64,000 nt of DNA from an uncultured Flavobacteriaceae bacterium (GTDB taxonomy: Bacteria > Bacteroidota > Bacteroidia > Flavobacteriales > Flavobacteriaceae): positions 124,001 through 188,000 of the forward strand of contig CANLXN010000008.1 of NCBI GenBank assembly GCA_947495135.1, read 5' to 3'. A program made the position numbers and the translations under genes. Every line of letters starts with the position of its first letter. Within the stretch, counting starts at the first letter, position 1. Below are positions 16,355-25,100 of this stretch, piece after piece. The notes under the pieces are model-generated. The model did no database searches, was not told the origin of the DNA, and saw nothing but the letters and a program-made list of their open reading frames with translations.

Positions 16355-16924
16355 TTAACTCCTAATAATACTCACTTTTCCATCTCTCGTTAACTTAATA
16401 ATCATGGATGGCTTGGGATTGGTTTTTTCCCGATGCAAATTTACGACATAGTCCACGCCTTCCAAAATCTCGGGTGTTATTTCTTTAAAGCTTTGGGGTG
16501 TTTTCTGACCACTAATATTTGCGGAGGTAGAAACAATTGGGCGATGTAATTTTTTGATCAATCTTCTGCAAAATTCATCGTCTACCACTCGGTAAGCTAG
16601 CGAATTATCGGCCGCAATTAAGTTCTCCGAAATCCGAATTGGATCGTCATAAATAATAGTAGTTGGCTCCACGGCAAATTTCATAATGTCATAAGCTGCC
16701 TTTGGAACGGTTTCTACAAATTGTTCGAGCATATTGAGGTCGCTTACAAGGCAAATCATCGATTTGCTTTCCATGCGCTGCTTTAATTTGTAGATTCTTT
16801 CAATTGCTCCCGGACGGGTGGCATCGCAGCCAATACCCCATACCGTATCTGTTGGATAGAGAATAATTCCGCCTCGTTTTAATACTTCGAGGGCATTTTC
16901 AGTTTCTTTTTTTGGGTCTGCCAT
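16355..16924 (-). CDS. L-threonylcarbamoyladenylate synthase (Sua5/YciO/TsaC family)
   Basis: A 189-residue YrdC-fold protein. Visible motifs are GGIILYPTDTVWGIGCDA, the KxR-type basic loop YKLKQRMESKSM, and the nucleotide-binding STSANISGQ. The enzyme makes threonylcarbamoyl-AMP, used for the t6A37 modification of ANN-decoding tRNAs such as tRNA-Lys. It has only the YrdC domain, without the C-terminal Sua5 extension. It lies 9 bp after a glycosyltransferase gene and 21 bp before cca, so two tRNA genes follow the polysaccharide locus on one strand. Confidence 0.9.
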   Translation of the reverse strand: MADPKKETENALEVLKRGGIILYPTDTVWGIGCDATRPGAIERIYKLKQRMESKSMICLVSDLNMLEQFVETVPKAAYDIMKFAVEPTTIIYDDPIRISENLIAADNSLAYRVVDDEFCRRLIKKLHRPIVSTSANISGQKTPQSFKEITPEILEGVDYVVNLHREKTNPKPSMIIKLTRDGKVSIIRS

Positions 16925-16933
16925 GACTTAAAT

Positions 16934-17974
16934 TTAAGTGGCAAAGATAAGGTCTAAATAGTTCTTTTTCTGAAATTCAAAACGCCATTTTGGATCTTGA
17001 TAAAAGATTTTCTCGTGGTTCTCAATTTTCTCAAAGATGTTTTGGATACTTCTGTAATCGTAGAAGATTGCGTTTTCCTGGAAGTCGGATATATGTGAGA
17101 AAGATCGATCCATGAGCAGCGGGATTTTATATCCAAAAGCGAGGTTATAACTTCCTGTAATTTTATACTTCAGAAAACGTTCGAAAAATTCGTTTTCAGG
17201 ATGGATAAGCGGCATAATATAATCGCTGTTTCTTATATAATCATGAAACAAATCATTCGAAATAAACGAATCAAAAAAGATGAAATTTTCATAAGAAGGA
17301 AACGACTTGGCTTGGGCTAGAAACTCTTTGGCTTCAGGCTCGTTAGCCCTTCCTAGAAAAATTATTTTTACGTGATTGGGCAGTTTCCAGTTTTCAAAAA
17401 TACCATAGTCGCGTTTGTCAAATGCAATTACACCCGGTATGGTAATCCAAAGTTGATCTTTTGGTTTAATAAGTTCTTGTTTGTACTGAGGGAAAACAAT
17501 GGGATAATACGCTCCAACCTTTACATTGGTCAATTCTTCCTTTATAATAGTTTCTTTAACTAGGTCATTTAAAACGAGGTAGGTGTCTAGTTTTTTGGTG
17601 ATTCTCTTTTGTTTGGTTTTGTCTATTAAATTATGTGCATTGTGCAAGGTGCCAATAAGCTCGACATTTCTTGGGTATGGATAGGATATTAGTTTGTAAA
17701 TGTTACTTTCTGCACTGTTGAAAATTACTTTATTAAAGTTTCTCTTGGAAATGCGTCTCCACGTTTTGTACCAGCTCATATGCTTTCTAAACTTTGAACC
17801 TAAGTCTAGGTAAACAATATCTACTACATCTGGCAGATCATTTATTCTAGGTTTTAGTAGGGAGTTGCAAAAGAGCGTAATCTCCCTTTCATCTCCTTTT
17901 AAGTATTGAATCTGCGAGTGCAAGCATTCATCATGAAATGCTCCAACTTCTATGAGTGCTATTTTATGCTTCAA
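16934..17974 (-). CDS. probable GT-B-type glycosyltransferase of the polysaccharide locus
   Basis: A 346-residue protein without clear resemblance to a large named family. The layout looks like a GT-B enzyme: an N-terminal half ending in GTLHNAHNLIDKTKQ, a linker, then a C-terminal half with VKIIFLGRANEPEAKEFLAQA, IRNSDYIMPLIHPENEFF and KITGSYNLAFGYKIPLL, similar in spacing to GT4 donor-binding regions. No signal peptide or membrane segment. It overlaps the preceding GT2 gene by 11 bp, so it belongs to that operon. Donor and acceptor are unknown. Confidence 0.65.
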   Translation of the reverse strand: MKHKIALIEVGAFHDECLHSQIQYLKGDEREITLFCNSLLKPRINDLPDVVDIVYLDLGSKFRKHMSWYKTWRRISKRNFNKVIFNSAESNIYKLISYPYPRNVELIGTLHNAHNLIDKTKQKRITKKLDTYLVLNDLVKETIIKEELTNVKVGAYYPIVFPQYKQELIKPKDQLWITIPGVIAFDKRDYGIFENWKLPNHVKIIFLGRANEPEAKEFLAQAKSFPSYENFIFFDSFISNDLFHDYIRNSDYIMPLIHPENEFFERFLKYKITGSYNLAFGYKIPLLMDRSFSHISDFQENAIFYDYRSIQNIFEKIENHEKIFYQDPKWRFEFQKKNYLDLIFAT

Positions 17975-18896
17975 GTTCTATCTGTTTCTGTTTTAGGGAT
18001 TTTGACAAGGGCATTCCTTTCAACAATAAGAAAAAAAGCTTCCAATATTTAGGTTTAAATAGTGATGAGAAGAAATAGCGAATGGAAAAGTAGGTAAGCA
18101 GTATTTTTTGCGAAAACCAACCGTAGTGCTTTTTAGTGTAATAAATAAGAGATATTTTTTGTTCGATTTTCATATAGATATTACTTGTGGTACTAGCGCT
18201 TTCATAATGAATATATTCCAAGTCTGGAACCAAGTAGGTTTCTAGCTTTTCTTGTTTCAGAATTCTTCTACAAAGATCACTTTCTTCGTAATATAGAAAG
18301 AGATTAGTGTCAAATCCACCCACATTTTTGAAGGCTTGCGCATCTACAAACATAAAGGCTCCTTGTACATAATCTACTTTTAACGGATTACTATAGGTGA
18401 TTTTTCTATTTGGATATCGTTTTGGGTTGATCAATTCCAAAGTAGATCTCTTTAAAATTTCTCTTCCTAATGACGAAAAGTGATCGATGGTTCTTCGGAA
18501 ATTTTTATCCGCGTCTAACATTTGCGGAGAACAAACACCTGCTGCGGGGTTGTCTTTCATAAACTGAACAAGTCGCTGAAGCGTATGTTGGCTTTCAAAC
18601 AAGGTATCGTTATTTATAAAAGCAAAATACTTGCAGTTACTAGCATGGTTTACGCCCATCATATTTCCTCCGCCAAAACCCGTGTTTAACCTGCTTCTAA
18701 TAAGTTTCACCCTAGAATCGTCGAGTTGGTCTATTGCTAATTTAAGTATTTGGTAATCTTCATATTTTGAAGCATTATCTGCAATGACGATCTCAAAACT
18801 AACCTCATCTTTTGTATTATCTAAGATAGAATTTACGCAGTCGATGGTGTATGTACTGGTGTTGTAATTAATAAGGATACAGCTTACGTCAATCAT
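17964..18896 (-). CDS. family 2 glycosyltransferase (rhamnosyltransferase-like)
   Basis: A 310-residue GT-A enzyme. It begins CILINYNTSTYTIDCVNSIL, has the nucleotide-binding ADNASKYED, the metal-site region FAFINNDTLFES (NND in place of DxD), and a GGFDTNLFLYYEESDLCRRI segment typical of dTDP-rhamnose-type transferases. A C-terminal basic amphipathic stretch may associate with the membrane. It abuts the upstream glycosyltransferase stop codon with no gap (18896/18897), indicating an operon. Confidence 0.87.
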   Translation of the reverse strand: MIDVSCILINYNTSTYTIDCVNSILDNTKDEVSFEIVIADNASKYEDYQILKLAIDQLDDSRVKLIRSRLNTGFGGGNMMGVNHASNCKYFAFINNDTLFESQHTLQRLVQFMKDNPAAGVCSPQMLDADKNFRRTIDHFSSLGREILKRSTLELINPKRYPNRKITYSNPLKVDYVQGAFMFVDAQAFKNVGGFDTNLFLYYEESDLCRRILKQEKLETYLVPDLEYIHYESASTTSNIYMKIEQKISLIYYTKKHYGWFSQKILLTYFSIRYFFSSLFKPKYWKLFFLLLKGMPLSKSLKQKQIELEA

Positions 18897-19949
18897 TTAA
18901 TCGAGTATGGGTTGCCAGCGTTTTGAAATTTCCTTTACAGTGTAGAACTTCGACTGTCTAATTGCTTCCTTGCGCATTTCGTCTTGAAAAGGTATGTCTT
19001 TTATTATAGTAGCTAAAGTACTCGTAATTTCTCCTTCTTCAAATAAATATCCAAAGCTTTCCCCGATAATTTCTTTGGGACCACTATGTGCAGACGAAAT
19101 AGGAAGCGTACCTTGTGACATGGCTTCTATAATTATGAGTCCGAAAAGTTCCTCCCACCTCGTTGTTCTCTTAGAATTGAGTACCAAAAATTGATGACTT
19201 CTAAAAGCGTGGATCAAGGTTTTCTTTTCTGAAATATATCCTTTGAAAATAATATTTTCATAGCGTTCACTATAATCTTTTATAAGTGCTTCTTCTTTTC
19301 CATCGCCAATAAGTGTTAGGGTAGCCGAAGGATGCTTTGAAAAGAAGTCTAGGAGCTCTTTAATTCCTTTTTCAGGCGTCATTCTGCCCATGTAGAGAAA
19401 ACTAAGAGGTATTCGAGATTCGGACTTATACTCAAGGTATTGTGGGTGCAAAGAATGATGGACGATGCTTATTTTTTCTTCGGAAATATTATAATTTGAG
19501 CAAATTTCAGTTTTACTCTTTTCGGTAACAGTAAAGACATGAGTACAGTGAATTTCTAAAAACTCCTTCCAATCTTGAAAGACTTTAGGAGTGTTTTTTT
19601 TCTGTTTCGGGTGAAAACTTTTATCCCAATGCGTCCAAGACGTGTGATAGTATATTCGATGTTTTTTTAAGAAACGTAGTAATCCGCCTAGTTTTGGATC
19701 GAATGGAGCAATTCCGAACACTACTTTTTTGTCTTTGCTAAACAATAGACTCCATAAAAACCATGCATTGGTAAACTGTTTGATAGAAAGTGCTGGTTTA
19801 CCTTTAACAATGCCTTTGTAGAACTTACTCAAGATAGAAAATTCTCTATACTTAACTTTTAACCCGTTTTCTTTTGCCAAATAGGCCAAGGCGTAATAGT
19901 GGCTAGGAGCACCGTTTTTGTGAAGAATATAAATGGTTTCTTGTTTCAT
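18897..19949 (-). CDS. GT4-type glycosyltransferase
   Basis: A 350-residue GT-B enzyme. The C-terminal half has the classic donor-site pattern: LSFLYMGRMTPEKGIKELLDFF, then TLIGDGKEE, the loop NIIFKGYISEKKTL and the EAMSQGTLPISSAHSGPKEII motif with the conserved Glu. It is expected to transfer a sugar from a nucleotide donor in the cytoplasm. It shares the tight operon with 17964-18896 and follows the POT-like transporter gene after 20 bp. Confidence 0.88.
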   Translation of the reverse strand: MKQETIYILHKNGAPSHYYALAYLAKENGLKVKYREFSILSKFYKGIVKGKPALSIKQFTNAWFLWSLLFSKDKKVVFGIAPFDPKLGGLLRFLKKHRIYYHTSWTHWDKSFHPKQKKNTPKVFQDWKEFLEIHCTHVFTVTEKSKTEICSNYNISEEKISIVHHSLHPQYLEYKSESRIPLSFLYMGRMTPEKGIKELLDFFSKHPSATLTLIGDGKEEALIKDYSERYENIIFKGYISEKKTLIHAFRSHQFLVLNSKRTTRWEELFGLIIIEAMSQGTLPISSAHSGPKEIIGESFGYLFEEGEITSTLATIIKDIPFQDEMRKEAIRQSKFYTVKEISKRWQPILD

Positions 19950-19969
19950 TCTGAAATTTTCAAACTGAA

Positions 19970-21190
19970 TTATTCTTCAAATTGATTGGAGGGCGTTTCT
20001 TTTAGAGTGTATTTGACAATAACCAAAATAACGCCTATTAATCCAAAAAATGCGATTGCAATTATAGTAGGCAGATTGGGCGTGTCGTACATTAAATTTG
20101 ACAGATAGGAGCTTAGTAAATTGAATAAATAAACCGGAGCTGTTAATAGTGTGAATAGAAGAGCTAGATATTTAGGGTTTCCATATTTTACTAAAAGTGA
20201 GTGCGCAATTGGTGCTACGAGTATTTCAGCTACAGATAACAACAAAACTGATATCACGTAGAAGGCAATTCCTGTCATTCCACTCATGGTTTGGATTACA
20301 AAGACTAGAATAAAAGAAAGTGCAGCCAACAAAAAGCCAATCCCAATTTTAAGAAATCTGGAAAATTGTATAAAGTACCACGCAATAGCCGCTATGATAC
20401 CAAAAAGGATGGTAGCCAACGAACTCACCGAAGAAAAATCGCTTGCATTTATGTTTGAGCTTAATGTGCTAGTAACGGCATCTAATGTTTGCCATATTTG
20501 CATGGAACCTAATGAATAGCACAACCAGAAAACACTGGTAACTGCAACTGCAATCAATATGATAACGGCCCGCTTGGTAACCGAAGTCGCTTTGTCTACT
20601 ACCGTCGTATCTTTTTCATCATGCCCAAAGAACAAAAGTCCAGTTCCTAATAAAAATATAATTCCAGCAGTTATAAATCCATACTTTATGTCGATTTCTC
20701 CAAGAAATCCCACCAGTAGAATTCCTAAGAAAGCCCCAATATTAACGGCTGTGTAGAACAGCGTGAATCCAGTATCAAGGCTTTTTTCTTTTTGCCGATA
20801 GATTTTTCCAAAGAGCGAAAAGACATTCGGAATGTAAAATCCTGTTCCCAAAGCTAAGAGCCCTAAGCCAGTATAAAGGGCAACGGTATTGGGAATGCAT
20901 ATTACGAAAGCCCCCAAAACCTGAGCTAGGCCGCCAACAATGGCAGTTGTTTTGCTTCCAGTTAGTAGATCGCCGAAAACAGCTCCAACAAGCTGTGTGA
21001 GAATAAGAACACCCGAAAAAATTCCATAAATATTAAAAGCCTCACTATGGTCCATTGCAAGAACTTCGCCTGTCATATAAAGAATAAGGACGGTTCTTAA
21101 TCCGTAGAATCCAGCTCTTTCCAAGGTTTTGGATAGTAGGAAAACAGTGGAAGATTGTAAAAGTTTTTGGTTTAGACTGCTTGTTTCCAT
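19970..21190 (-). CDS. POT/MFS-type transporter, short variant
   Basis: A 406-residue protein with about twelve hydrophobic segments. The first helix reads LERAGFYGLRTVLILYM, matching the POT (proton-coupled oligopeptide transporter) signature, but Lys21 replaces the first Glu of ExxER. POT proteins are usually 450-600 residues, so this is short. It sits among glycosyltransferase genes, 20 bp upstream of one and 11 bp after another, so it could serve this locus or simply be cotranscribed. Substrate unknown. Confidence 0.75.
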   Translation of the reverse strand: METSSLNQKLLQSSTVFLLSKTLERAGFYGLRTVLILYMTGEVLAMDHSEAFNIYGIFSGVLILTQLVGAVFGDLLTGSKTTAIVGGLAQVLGAFVICIPNTVALYTGLGLLALGTGFYIPNVFSLFGKIYRQKEKSLDTGFTLFYTAVNIGAFLGILLVGFLGEIDIKYGFITAGIIFLLGTGLLFFGHDEKDTTVVDKATSVTKRAVIILIAVAVTSVFWLCYSLGSMQIWQTLDAVTSTLSSNINASDFSSVSSLATILFGIIAAIAWYFIQFSRFLKIGIGFLLAALSFILVFVIQTMSGMTGIAFYVISVLLLSVAEILVAPIAHSLLVKYGNPKYLALLFTLLTAPVYLFNLLSSYLSNLMYDTPNLPTIIAIAFFGLIGVILVIVKYTLKETPSNQFEE

Positions 21191-21201
21191 GGTTTGGTAG
21201 G

Positions 21202-21963
21202 TTAGTTAATTTTTCGGTAAAGTAACCACAAGTTAACGTAGCGCTTAAATACCGAAAAGGCATTAATATACGCCAATATAAAACCTTCTTTCCCATCTAG
21301 AATTCCTAACCGAAGGAGGTATTGGTGCCAGAATCTGTAAAATGGTCTAAAAAGAAAATGAAACAAGGTTGGTTTCTTTTTTTTATCGTAAAGCATGCGT
21401 GCTTGTAATGCACTATATCTATGCAGTTTCCCAGTGTAATTATCAAAACTTTTATAGGTATGATGAGGAAGCCTTGTTTGTAACTTCTCGGTAGGGCCAT
21501 TTGCATCTAAGGTTTCGTGGACTAGGTTTCCATTATAGCGGCATTGCTTTTTGTTAAATACTCTAATTACCCAGTCTGTTTGAAAACCACTGTATTTAAT
21601 CCGTTTCCCCATGAAGTAAAGCTCTCTTTTTACGTAGTAAGCGATTGCTTTGGGGTGCTCTAGGACCACAAGTATTTCCTCGCCCATAGATTTGGTTACT
21701 TCTTCGTCTGGATCGAAAAAGACCACCCAGTCGTTTTTAGCTTGTGCGATGGCATAATTTTTTTGGTCACTAAAATTGTCGAATTTGCGTAGAAGTACTT
21801 TTACTTTATCAAATTTAGAGGCGAGTTCTACGGTTTTATCGGTGCTAAAAGAATCTACTATAATTATTTCATCTGCGAACCAAAGGCTCGATATGAAACC
21901 TTCGATGACTTCAGCTTCGTTAAGTGTGATAGCTAATGCGCTAATTTTTGTAGTGTTCTCCAA
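21202..21963 (-). CDS. WaaE/KdtX-like family 2 glycosyltransferase
   Basis: A 253-residue GT-A enzyme with ALAITLNEAEVIEGFISSLWF, the donor motif IIVDSFSTDKTVELA, RKFDNFSDQKNYAIAQA and the metal-site FFDPDEEV. These match LPS-core glucosyltransferases of the WaaE/KdtX type. The C-terminal part (PFYRFWHQYLLRLGILDGKEGF) is basic and amphipathic, as expected for membrane association. It is paralogous to the gene at 22787-23524 and is the first gene of a minus-strand run of glycosyltransferases. Confidence 0.88.
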   Translation of the reverse strand: MENTTKISALAITLNEAEVIEGFISSLWFADEIIIVDSFSTDKTVELASKFDKVKVLLRKFDNFSDQKNYAIAQAKNDWVVFFDPDEEVTKSMGEEILVVLEHPKAIAYYVKRELYFMGKRIKYSGFQTDWVIRVFNKKQCRYNGNLVHETLDANGPTEKLQTRLPHHTYKSFDNYTGKLHRYSALQARMLYDKKKKPTLFHFLFRPFYRFWHQYLLRLGILDGKEGFILAYINAFSVFKRYVNLWLLYRKIN

Positions 21964-21978
21964 GAAGTTGCCTAATGT

Positions 21979-22728
21979 TTGCGTAAAAGTACTAATTTTA
22001 CTAGGATTAATTCTGAAAGCGTTTTGTCAAAACTTCCTATTTTAATGTATCATCATGTCGCGCTTGATACGAGCGAGGGGCTCACTGTTTCTGTTGAGAA
22101 TCTGGAGCGTCATTTTCAGTTTTTAAATCAAAATGGCTATCAAACCCATCATTTGTCAGAATTACAATCGATGCGTGAATTTCAGCATAAAAAAAACACC
22201 GTAATTACCTTTGACGATGCCTATGTGAGTCAGTTACAGTTCGCTTACCCCTTGCTTCAGAAATACAACTTAAAGGCAACTTTCTTTGTACCACTAAAGT
22301 ATGTAGGTAAAGAAGATGAATGGAACCAAAAGCGATCGCCTATTATGAGTGCCACTCAATTGAAATCACTCGATCCCGCGGTGGTTGAATTGGCATATCA
22401 TTCTTACGCACATGGCAAATATCATGAACTAAGTGAAGAAGGAGTGAAAGTTGATACCGAAAAAGCGATAAAAGCCGCTTCTGAAAGTGATTTGCCCATA
22501 GCTCCGTTTCTAGCGTATCCTTATGGTAAGTTTCCCAGAAAAAATCCTAGAAAGGCTTCTTTTTTTAAACAGTTAAAAGGTTTTGAGTTTCAACTTGGAT
22601 TGAGAATTGGGAATCGTTTAAATAGGTTTCCGTTTAAAAAGCCTTTTGAAGTGCAGCGTATCGACGTAAAAGGGGAGTGGAATCTTACGAAGTTCAGCAG
22701 GATGTTGAGGTTTGGAAAGAGATTTTAG
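21979..22728 (+). CDS. polysaccharide deacetylase (NodB/CE4-like)
   Basis: Up to 249 residues with a CE4 deacetylase core: PILMYHHVALD, TFDDAYVSQLQFAYPLL (metal-binding DD), KATFFVPLKYVG, ELAYHSYAHG and the FLAYPYGKF motif. The enzyme removes acetyl groups from a glycan or lipid-linked sugar. The frame opens with TTG codons at 21979 and 22024; the first ATG is at 22045, already inside the conserved core, so the start is uncertain and a TTG start is likely. It is divergent from the glycosyltransferase gene at 21963 and flanked on both sides by paralogous WaaE-like genes. Confidence 0.85.
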   Translation: MRKSTNFTRINSESVLSKLPILMYHHVALDTSEGLTVSVENLERHFQFLNQNGYQTHHLSELQSMREFQHKKNTVITFDDAYVSQLQFAYPLLQKYNLKATFFVPLKYVGKEDEWNQKRSPIMSATQLKSLDPAVVELAYHSYAHGKYHELSEEGVKVDTEKAIKAASESDLPIAPFLAYPYGKFPRKNPRKASFFKQLKGFEFQLGLRIGNRLNRFPFKKPFEVQRIDVKGEWNLTKFSRMLRFGKRF

Positions 22729-22759
22729 AAGTGATACCTAGGATTTTTAAGATAGCCTC

Positions 22760-22787
22760 CTGCCATTGCCAACCGAGCACTATTCGC
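22760..22787 (-). repeat. degenerate heptad repeat island A
   Basis: Read on the minus strand, four in-phase 7-nt units start at the last base of the glycosyltransferase stop codon: GCGAATA, GTGCTCG, then GTTGGCA, ATGGCAG. GTTGGCA also occurs in the island at 45103-45129. It fills much of the gap between convergent genes. Confidence 0.4.
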
Positions 22788-23524
22788 TATCTCATTCCGC
22801 GATTGAGTAAAATCAATTTCACGTACCTTGAAAACACACCATAGGCATTCACTGCTGAAATGCTTAAACCAGGAATGCCATCTTTAAAGCCTCCTTTTAG
22901 AATATAGGAGCTAAAGAAGCGCCAAGTGGGTTTAAAAAACAATAAGAAAAGACTCGCTTTTTTTCCTTTCTTCTGAAGTTGTTCTGCCTGAAACCATGCA
23001 TAACTCTCCCTCTTTTCGATGTAATGATCGAGGCCTTTGTAGGTAAAGTGTAATACAGGATTTTTTAAGGTGGCAATACGGCCGCTTACATTTAGCTTTT
23101 CGTGCACCAATCCGTCATACTTAGTTCCTATTCGTTTTACCAAGCGTAAAACATCGCTGCTGTGATGATTTAGAAATCGGTTCATGAAAAAGTGCGGAAA
23201 ACTTAATTTGTATCCTTCATGCGTTTCTTTTTCGATGGCTTCTTTAATTTCCATTTGCAGGGGATACGTAATTCGCTCGTCGGCGTCTACAAAGAGAACC
23301 CAGTCTCCAGTGGCGTGCTCCAGAGCGAAGTTTTTCTGACTGGAAAAATTATCGAACGTACGTTGAAGAAATAGGTCGCTGTATTTTAAGGCTATTTCCG
23401 GGGTTTCGTCTGTACTGTAGGAATCGATTACGATTACTTCATCAGCAAAACGAACAGACCTCAGGGCAGCTTCTAGATAAGCTTCCTCATTGTAAGTGGG
23501 TAAAATAACTGTTAGCGTAGGCAC
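22787..23524 (-). CDS. WaaE/KdtX-like family 2 glycosyltransferase (second copy)
   Basis: A 245-residue GT-A enzyme with VILPTYNEEAYLEAALRS, VIDSYSTDETPEIA, RTFDNFSSQKNFALEHA and the metal-site FVDADERIT. It shares with the copy at 21202-21963 both the FDNFSxQKN segment and the C-terminal NAxxVFxRYV block, so the two are paralogues. It is expected to add a hexose to the LPS inner or outer core. It is convergent with the deacetylase gene. Confidence 0.88.
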   Translation of the reverse strand: MPTLTVILPTYNEEAYLEAALRSVRFADEVIVIDSYSTDETPEIALKYSDLFLQRTFDNFSSQKNFALEHATGDWVLFVDADERITYPLQMEIKEAIEKETHEGYKLSFPHFFMNRFLNHHSSDVLRLVKRIGTKYDGLVHEKLNVSGRIATLKNPVLHFTYKGLDHYIEKRESYAWFQAEQLQKKGKKASLFLLFFKPTWRFFSSYILKGGFKDGIPGLSISAVNAYGVFSRYVKLILLNRGMR

Positions 23525-23600
23525 AGGACAAAGGTAGTAATTTTGAGACGTTCTGTAGAAAGTTCGTTACCTTTGCAACTAATAAAACTAAAATTATATT

Positions 23601-24431
23601 TTGGATAGTTTAGGTATATCAGTAGTTGTTAGCACATATAATAAGGAAGAATGGCTTCGTAAAGTTTTGGAAGGTTATAAATACCAAACCTACAATAATT
23701 TTGAAGTGATTGTTGCCGATGACGGATCGCGGGAAAGCACTAAGGAGTTGATAGATTCTTTTAGAGCAGATTACCCGGTGCCTATTCAACATATCTGGCA
23801 TGAAGATGAAGGCTACCGCAGGCAGCGTATCTTGAATATTGCCATTACAGACGCCAAAATGCCATACATTCTTTTTACCGATGGGGACTGCATACCAAGA
23901 AAAGACTTTGTGGAAGTGCATGCAAAATATGCAGAAGAAGGGTATTTCCTCTCGGGTGGATATTGCAAGCTTCCCATGAAAACAAGCGAGGTGATTGTAG
24001 AAGACGATATAAGAACCGAACGCTGTTTTGATGTAAAGTGGCTAAAAGAACAAGACCAGCTAAAAGGAACACAAGCTTTAAAACTGAAGAGTGGACCTGT
24101 AGTTGCAAGTTTATTAGATTTATTGACACCAACCAATGCCAGTTTTAATAATTGCAACTCGAGCGCTTGGAAAGAAGATCTTATCGCTATCAATGGTTAC
24201 GACGAACGAATGCAATATGGTGGCCCCGATAGAGAGTTGGGAGAGCGTTTGGAAAATTACGGGTTAAAACCAAAGCAAATTAGACATAAGGCGATTGTTC
24301 TTCATTTGGATCACGCCAGAGGATACAAAACAAAAGAATCTCTAGATCGCAATCTCGCCATTCGCAAAGCTGTAAAAGACGAGAATAAAAAATGGACCGA
24401 GTTTGGTATTGTGAAAGGGGAGAAAAAGTAG
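23601..24431 (+). CDS. family 2 glycosyltransferase with galactosyltransferase-like C-terminal domain
   Basis: A 276-residue GT-A enzyme. It begins ISVVVSTYNKEEWLRKVL, with VIVADDGS, the metal-site TDGDCIP, and a C-terminal GGPDRELGERLENYG block found in chondroitin-synthase-like and galactosyltransferase-like GT2 enzymes. The only start codon ahead of the conserved core is TTG at 23601, since no ATG is in frame, so a TTG start is supported. It is divergent from 22787-23524 with a 76-bp gap. Confidence 0.88.
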   Translation: MDSLGISVVVSTYNKEEWLRKVLEGYKYQTYNNFEVIVADDGSRESTKELIDSFRADYPVPIQHIWHEDEGYRRQRILNIAITDAKMPYILFTDGDCIPRKDFVEVHAKYAEEGYFLSGGYCKLPMKTSEVIVEDDIRTERCFDVKWLKEQDQLKGTQALKLKSGPVVASLLDLLTPTNASFNNCNSSAWKEDLIAINGYDERMQYGGPDRELGERLENYGLKPKQIRHKAIVLHLDHARGYKTKESLDRNLAIRKAVKDENKKWTEFGIVKGEKK

Positions 24432-24450
24432 GTTTTATTGTTCAGTGGCA

Positions 24451-24485
24451 GTAGGTAGTTTTTTGTGATCAGTGATCAGTATTCA
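24451..24485 (+). repeat. degenerate heptad repeat island B
   Basis: Five contiguous 7-nt units, each beginning with GT: GTAGGTA, GTTTTTT, then GTGATCA twice, then GTATTCA. It begins 20 bp after the stop of the glycosyltransferase gene at 24431, in the convergent gap. A six-base GTGGCA unit lies just before it. Confidence 0.6.
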
Positions 24486-24518
24486 ATGAAGCAATTCCTG
24501 AAAGGAGAACACGAATTT

Positions 24519-25100
24519 CTAATTTTCCCTAATTCTATATACCCCAAGTTTCCAATAAGTATCATCCAATTTGCTTTCCACCGTTTCAAAACTTTCTTCT
24601 TTAAGCATTGAATTTTCTTGAAAGTGTTCCCAACAAGTAGCACCTTCTCTAAAAATAGAGACTACCAGTACTCCATCTGGTGCAAGGCTTTTTAGAATGT
24701 TTCTTAAAACGTTCTGTCGTTCTGTTTCATGGATATAGTAAAACGCCTCATTGAGAATAATCATATCGAATGTTTCATCGGTATCAAAGCTCAATAAATC
24801 CTGCGTCTCGAATTCTGCTTTTGGGAAGTTTTGCTTTTTTGCCTTTTCAATTGAGACAGGCGCGTAATCTATTCCTTTAAAATAATCGAAGTTGTTATAA
24901 GACATACGTCTGTTCAATACACCATCTCCACAGCCAAGGTCTAGAATTCGCTTGGGTTGGTATTGATGAAGGAACTGATCAATTTTAAGATAGCGAACCG
25001 ATTCTTTTTCTCCAGCCAGCTTATTCCATTTACCTCTGCGGTACTGACTGTTGAATTTCATTTTCCGTCGCCAATGACGGTATTTGTCTCTTATATTCAT
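24519..25100 (-). CDS. class I SAM-dependent methyltransferase of the polysaccharide locus
   Basis: A 193-residue Rossmann-fold methyltransferase with KRILDLGCGDGVLNRRM (motif I, near residues 54-70), FKGIDYA, ETQDLLSF and MIILNEAFYYI, followed by LAPDGVLVVSIFR. Its start overlaps the end of the heptosyltransferase-like gene by 4 bp, pointing to joint translation and a role in modifying the same glycan. The substrate is unknown. Confidence 0.85.
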   Translation of the reverse strand: MNIRDKYRHWRRKMKFNSQYRRGKWNKLAGEKESVRYLKIDQFLHQYQPKRILDLGCGDGVLNRRMSYNNFDYFKGIDYAPVSIEKAKKQNFPKAEFETQDLLSFDTDETFDMIILNEAFYYIHETERQNVLRNILKSLAPDGVLVVSIFREGATCWEHFQENSMLKEESFETVESKLDDTYWKLGVYRIREN

